Shown piece after piece: positions 6,229-7,784 of a stretch of 7,784 nt of DNA. Each line of letters starts with the position of its first letter. The first letter of the stretch is position 1. The position numbers and the translations under genes are program-made. The stretch comes from Rikenellaceae bacterium (lineage in GTDB: Bacteria; Bacteroidota; Bacteroidia; Bacteroidales; Rikenellaceae). Location of the stretch: the NCBI GenBank assembly GCA_020859745.1, contig JAJBVQ010000239.1:1-7784 (forward strand). The letters are read 5' to 3'. The notes below the pieces were generated by a model. It did no database searches, was not told where the DNA came from, and saw only the letters and a program-made list of their open reading frames with translations.

Positions 6229-6969
6229 ATGGGAAAGAACAAGCTCAGGAAATTCAGCGAAAACCTTACCTTCCGCTGCATGATACAGCCCGGATTCGAC
6301 GAGATATTCCACCGGGACCACCCGCTCAAGGGCAACTGGCGGCGGGATTTTTTCGGCAACGACAATCCGATCGTATTGGAATTGGGCTGCGGTCGGGGCG
6401 AATACACCGTAGGGCTGGCGGCGGCGAATCCCGGCATGAATTATATCGGGGTGGACATCAAAGGGGCCCGGATGTGGCGCGGGGCCAAGACGGCTACGGA
6501 ACAGGGGATGGGCAATGTGGCGTTCCTGAGGACGCGGATCGAGTTTATCGGCTCGTTCTTCGGGCCGGACGAGGTGGACCAGATCTGGATCACTTTCCCG
6601 GACCCGCAGATGAACAAGCGGCGCGTGGGCAAGCGGCTTACGGCGCCGGGTTTTTTGGAACGCTACGCACAGTTCCTCAAACCGAGCGGGATCGTCCACC
6701 TGAAGACCGATTCGGGCCACTTGCACGAGTATACCAAAGCGGTGCTCGACTGCAACGGGATCATCCCGGCGGTGTGCTGCGACGATATTTACGGCAAAGG
6801 GGTGGCGGACGCCAAACTCTCCATTAAGACCACTTACGAGGCACGTTTTTTGGCCGAAGGGCTGCCGATCACCTACCTGCAATGGGTGCCGGATGGTCGG
6901 AGGGCTTTTGCCGTGCCGGATTTCCCGGCGGACGAGTTGCTGGTCGGCGAACATACTCCGGTGCGCTGA
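6229..6969 (+). CDS. trmB: tRNA (guanine-N7-)-methyltransferase
   Basis: This cytosolic enzyme uses S-adenosylmethionine to make m7G at position 46 in the variable loop of tRNAs. The 246-residue protein is close to the family length. The Rossmann fold is clear: VLELGCGRGEYTVGLA (49-64) is the SAM-binding motif I, and YIGVDIKGARM (72-82) holds the acidic residue that binds the ribose. ITFPDPQMNKRR (121-132) is the TrmB signature with the catalytic-site Asp-Pro, and HLKTDSGHLHEY (157-168) and TTYEARFLAEG (201-211) are further family blocks. The N-terminus (MGKNKLRKFSEN) is basic, as is usual for Bacteroidota TrmB. It starts 24 nt after gldH with no Shine-Dalgarno sequence and lies 20 nt before ispH, so it is probably part of the same transcript. 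Confidence 0.94.
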   Translation: MGKNKLRKFSENLTFRCMIQPGFDEIFHRDHPLKGNWRRDFFGNDNPIVLELGCGRGEYTVGLAAANPGMNYIGVDIKGARMWRGAKTATEQGMGNVAFLRTRIEFIGSFFGPDEVDQIWITFPDPQMNKRRVGKRLTAPGFLERYAQFLKPSGIVHLKTDSGHLHEYTKAVLDCNGIIPAVCCDDIYGKGVADAKLSIKTTYEARFLAEGLPITYLQWVPDGRRAFAVPDFPADELLVGEHTPVR

Positions 6970-6989
6970 CCGGTCGTTATCTTTCTGTT

Positions 6990-7784
6990 ATGAAGATCGA
7001 GATCGACGAAAAATCGGGATTCTGCTTCGGCGTGGTCAAGGCGATCACCACGGCCGAAGAGTTGCTCCGCTCGCGGGGGAGGGCGGTGTGGTGCCTGGGG
7101 GACATCGTGCACAACCGGGTGGAAGTCAACCGGCTGGAACGAATGGGGTTGCAGACCGTGGACCACGCCCGGCTGCCGGAGCTGGCGGGCAGATGCGTGC
7201 TGATCCGGGCGCACGGCGAACCGCCGCAGACTTACGCCCTCGCCAAACGATACGGCATCGAGCTGGCGGACGCGACTTGCCCGGTGGTGGCCAAATTGCA
7301 GGAGCGGGTGCGGCGGGCATGGGAAGAGATGAAGGGCGTGGACGGGCAGGTGGTGATCCTCGGCAAGCCGGGGCATGCGGAGGTGGTGGGCCTGACGGGG
7401 CAGACGAATGAGGAGGCCATTGTCGTGGAGTCTTTGGATGACCTTTCGCGGGTCGATTTCGGGCGGCCGGTCTGCCTGCTGTCGCAGACGACGCAAAGCC
7501 TGAGCCTGTTCAATGCGATTCGGGACGAGATCCTGCGACGGGCGGCTGATCCTGCGGCGGTTACGGTGCATGACACGATCTGCCGCCAGGTGTCGAACCG
7601 AAATCCCCACCTGAGGGATTTCGCGGCGCGGTTCGACGCGGTGGTCTTCGTGAGCGGCAGCAAGAGTTCGAACGGCAAGGCTTTATACGAGGTGTGCCGG
7701 GAGGCCAACGGACACTCTTACAAGGTGGAGGATGCTTCGGAGTTGCGGCAGGAGTGGTTCGAGGGGGTCGGGTCAGTGGGGGTC
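6990..7784 (+). CDS. ispH: 4-hydroxy-3-methylbut-2-enyl diphosphate reductase, partial (runs off the right edge)
   Basis: IspH is the last enzyme of the MEP pathway, an iron-sulfur protein that reduces HMBPP to IPP and DMAPP in the cytosol. The frame from ATG 6990 is open to the window edge, giving 265 of an expected 285-295 residues. The three cluster-binding cysteines are in place: Cys12 (SGFCFGV), Cys97 (ADATCPVV) and Cys198 (VHDTICRQ). Substrate-site residues are also visible: His41 (DIVHNRV), His75 (IRAHGEPP), His129 and Glu131 (KPGHAEVVG), Thr168 (SQTTQS) and the SGSKSSN loop (222-228). The partial protein ends just before the usual C-terminal GxTAGAS stretch. Because no stop lies inside the window, an ORF search that requires one would miss the gene. 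It starts 20 nt after trmB, with no Shine-Dalgarno. No damage is seen. Confidence 0.95.
   Translation, partial: MKIEIDEKSGFCFGVVKAITTAEELLRSRGRAVWCLGDIVHNRVEVNRLERMGLQTVDHARLPELAGRCVLIRAHGEPPQTYALAKRYGIELADATCPVVAKLQERVRRAWEEMKGVDGQVVILGKPGHAEVVGLTGQTNEEAIVVESLDDLSRVDFGRPVCLLSQTTQSLSLFNAIRDEILRRAADPAAVTVHDTICRQVSNRNPHLRDFAARFDAVVFVSGSKSSNGKALYEVCREANGHSYKVEDASELRQEWFEGVGSVGV

Noticed and set aside
6978..6985. TATCTTTC as a promoter for ispH
   Set aside because: It is near the -7 consensus, but initiation would fall at the start codon and there is no -33 element at the right distance.

Overview
The window looks like core chromosome of a GC-rich member of the Bacteroidota, most likely order Bacteroidales and perhaps an Alistipes/Rikenellaceae-type genome. 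The order-level call rests on a GldH lipoprotein gene placed directly after a PSP1-domain gene, a promoter with the Bacteroidota -7 motif TAnnTTTG, mostly weak or absent Shine-Dalgarno sequences, and Bacteroidales-like versions of Lnt, FolC, TrmB and IspH. The genus is a guess from base composition and general resemblance.

Layout. On the minus strand at the left edge are the first 47 codons of cmk (cytidylate kinase), preceded 7 nt upstream by a six-helix LysE/RhtB-type exporter gene, so these two are probably one transcript. A 462-bp gene-free divergent region (803-1264) follows. It is filled by an unusual 385-bp segment bounded by 24-bp inverted repeats (23 of 24 positions identical) and containing several nested stem-loops. 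Rightwards, all genes are on the plus strand: lnt (apolipoprotein N-acyltransferase), folC (folylpolyglutamate/dihydrofolate synthase), a PSP1/RicT-like cysteine-rich protein with an Arg/Gly/Asn-rich tail, gldH (lipoprotein), trmB (tRNA m7G46 methyltransferase) and the first 265 codons of ispH (last enzyme of the MEP isoprenoid pathway), which runs off the right edge.

How the genes relate. Most of these are housekeeping functions: nucleotide metabolism, lipoprotein maturation, folate retention, tRNA modification and isoprenoid synthesis. Lnt would finish the acylation of lipoproteins, and GldH is itself a predicted lipoprotein. A good promoter lies in the 3' end of folC and probably starts a second transcript (PSP1-gldH-trmB-ispH). 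gldH starts inside the end of the PSP1 gene, which suggests translational coupling.

I found no CRISPR array, tRNA, rRNA, transposase, phage gene or defence cassette. The one stretch that ordinary gene annotation does not explain is the inverted-repeat-bounded intergenic element at 820-1204. The disordered RNA-binding-like tail of the PSP1 protein is the second point of interest.
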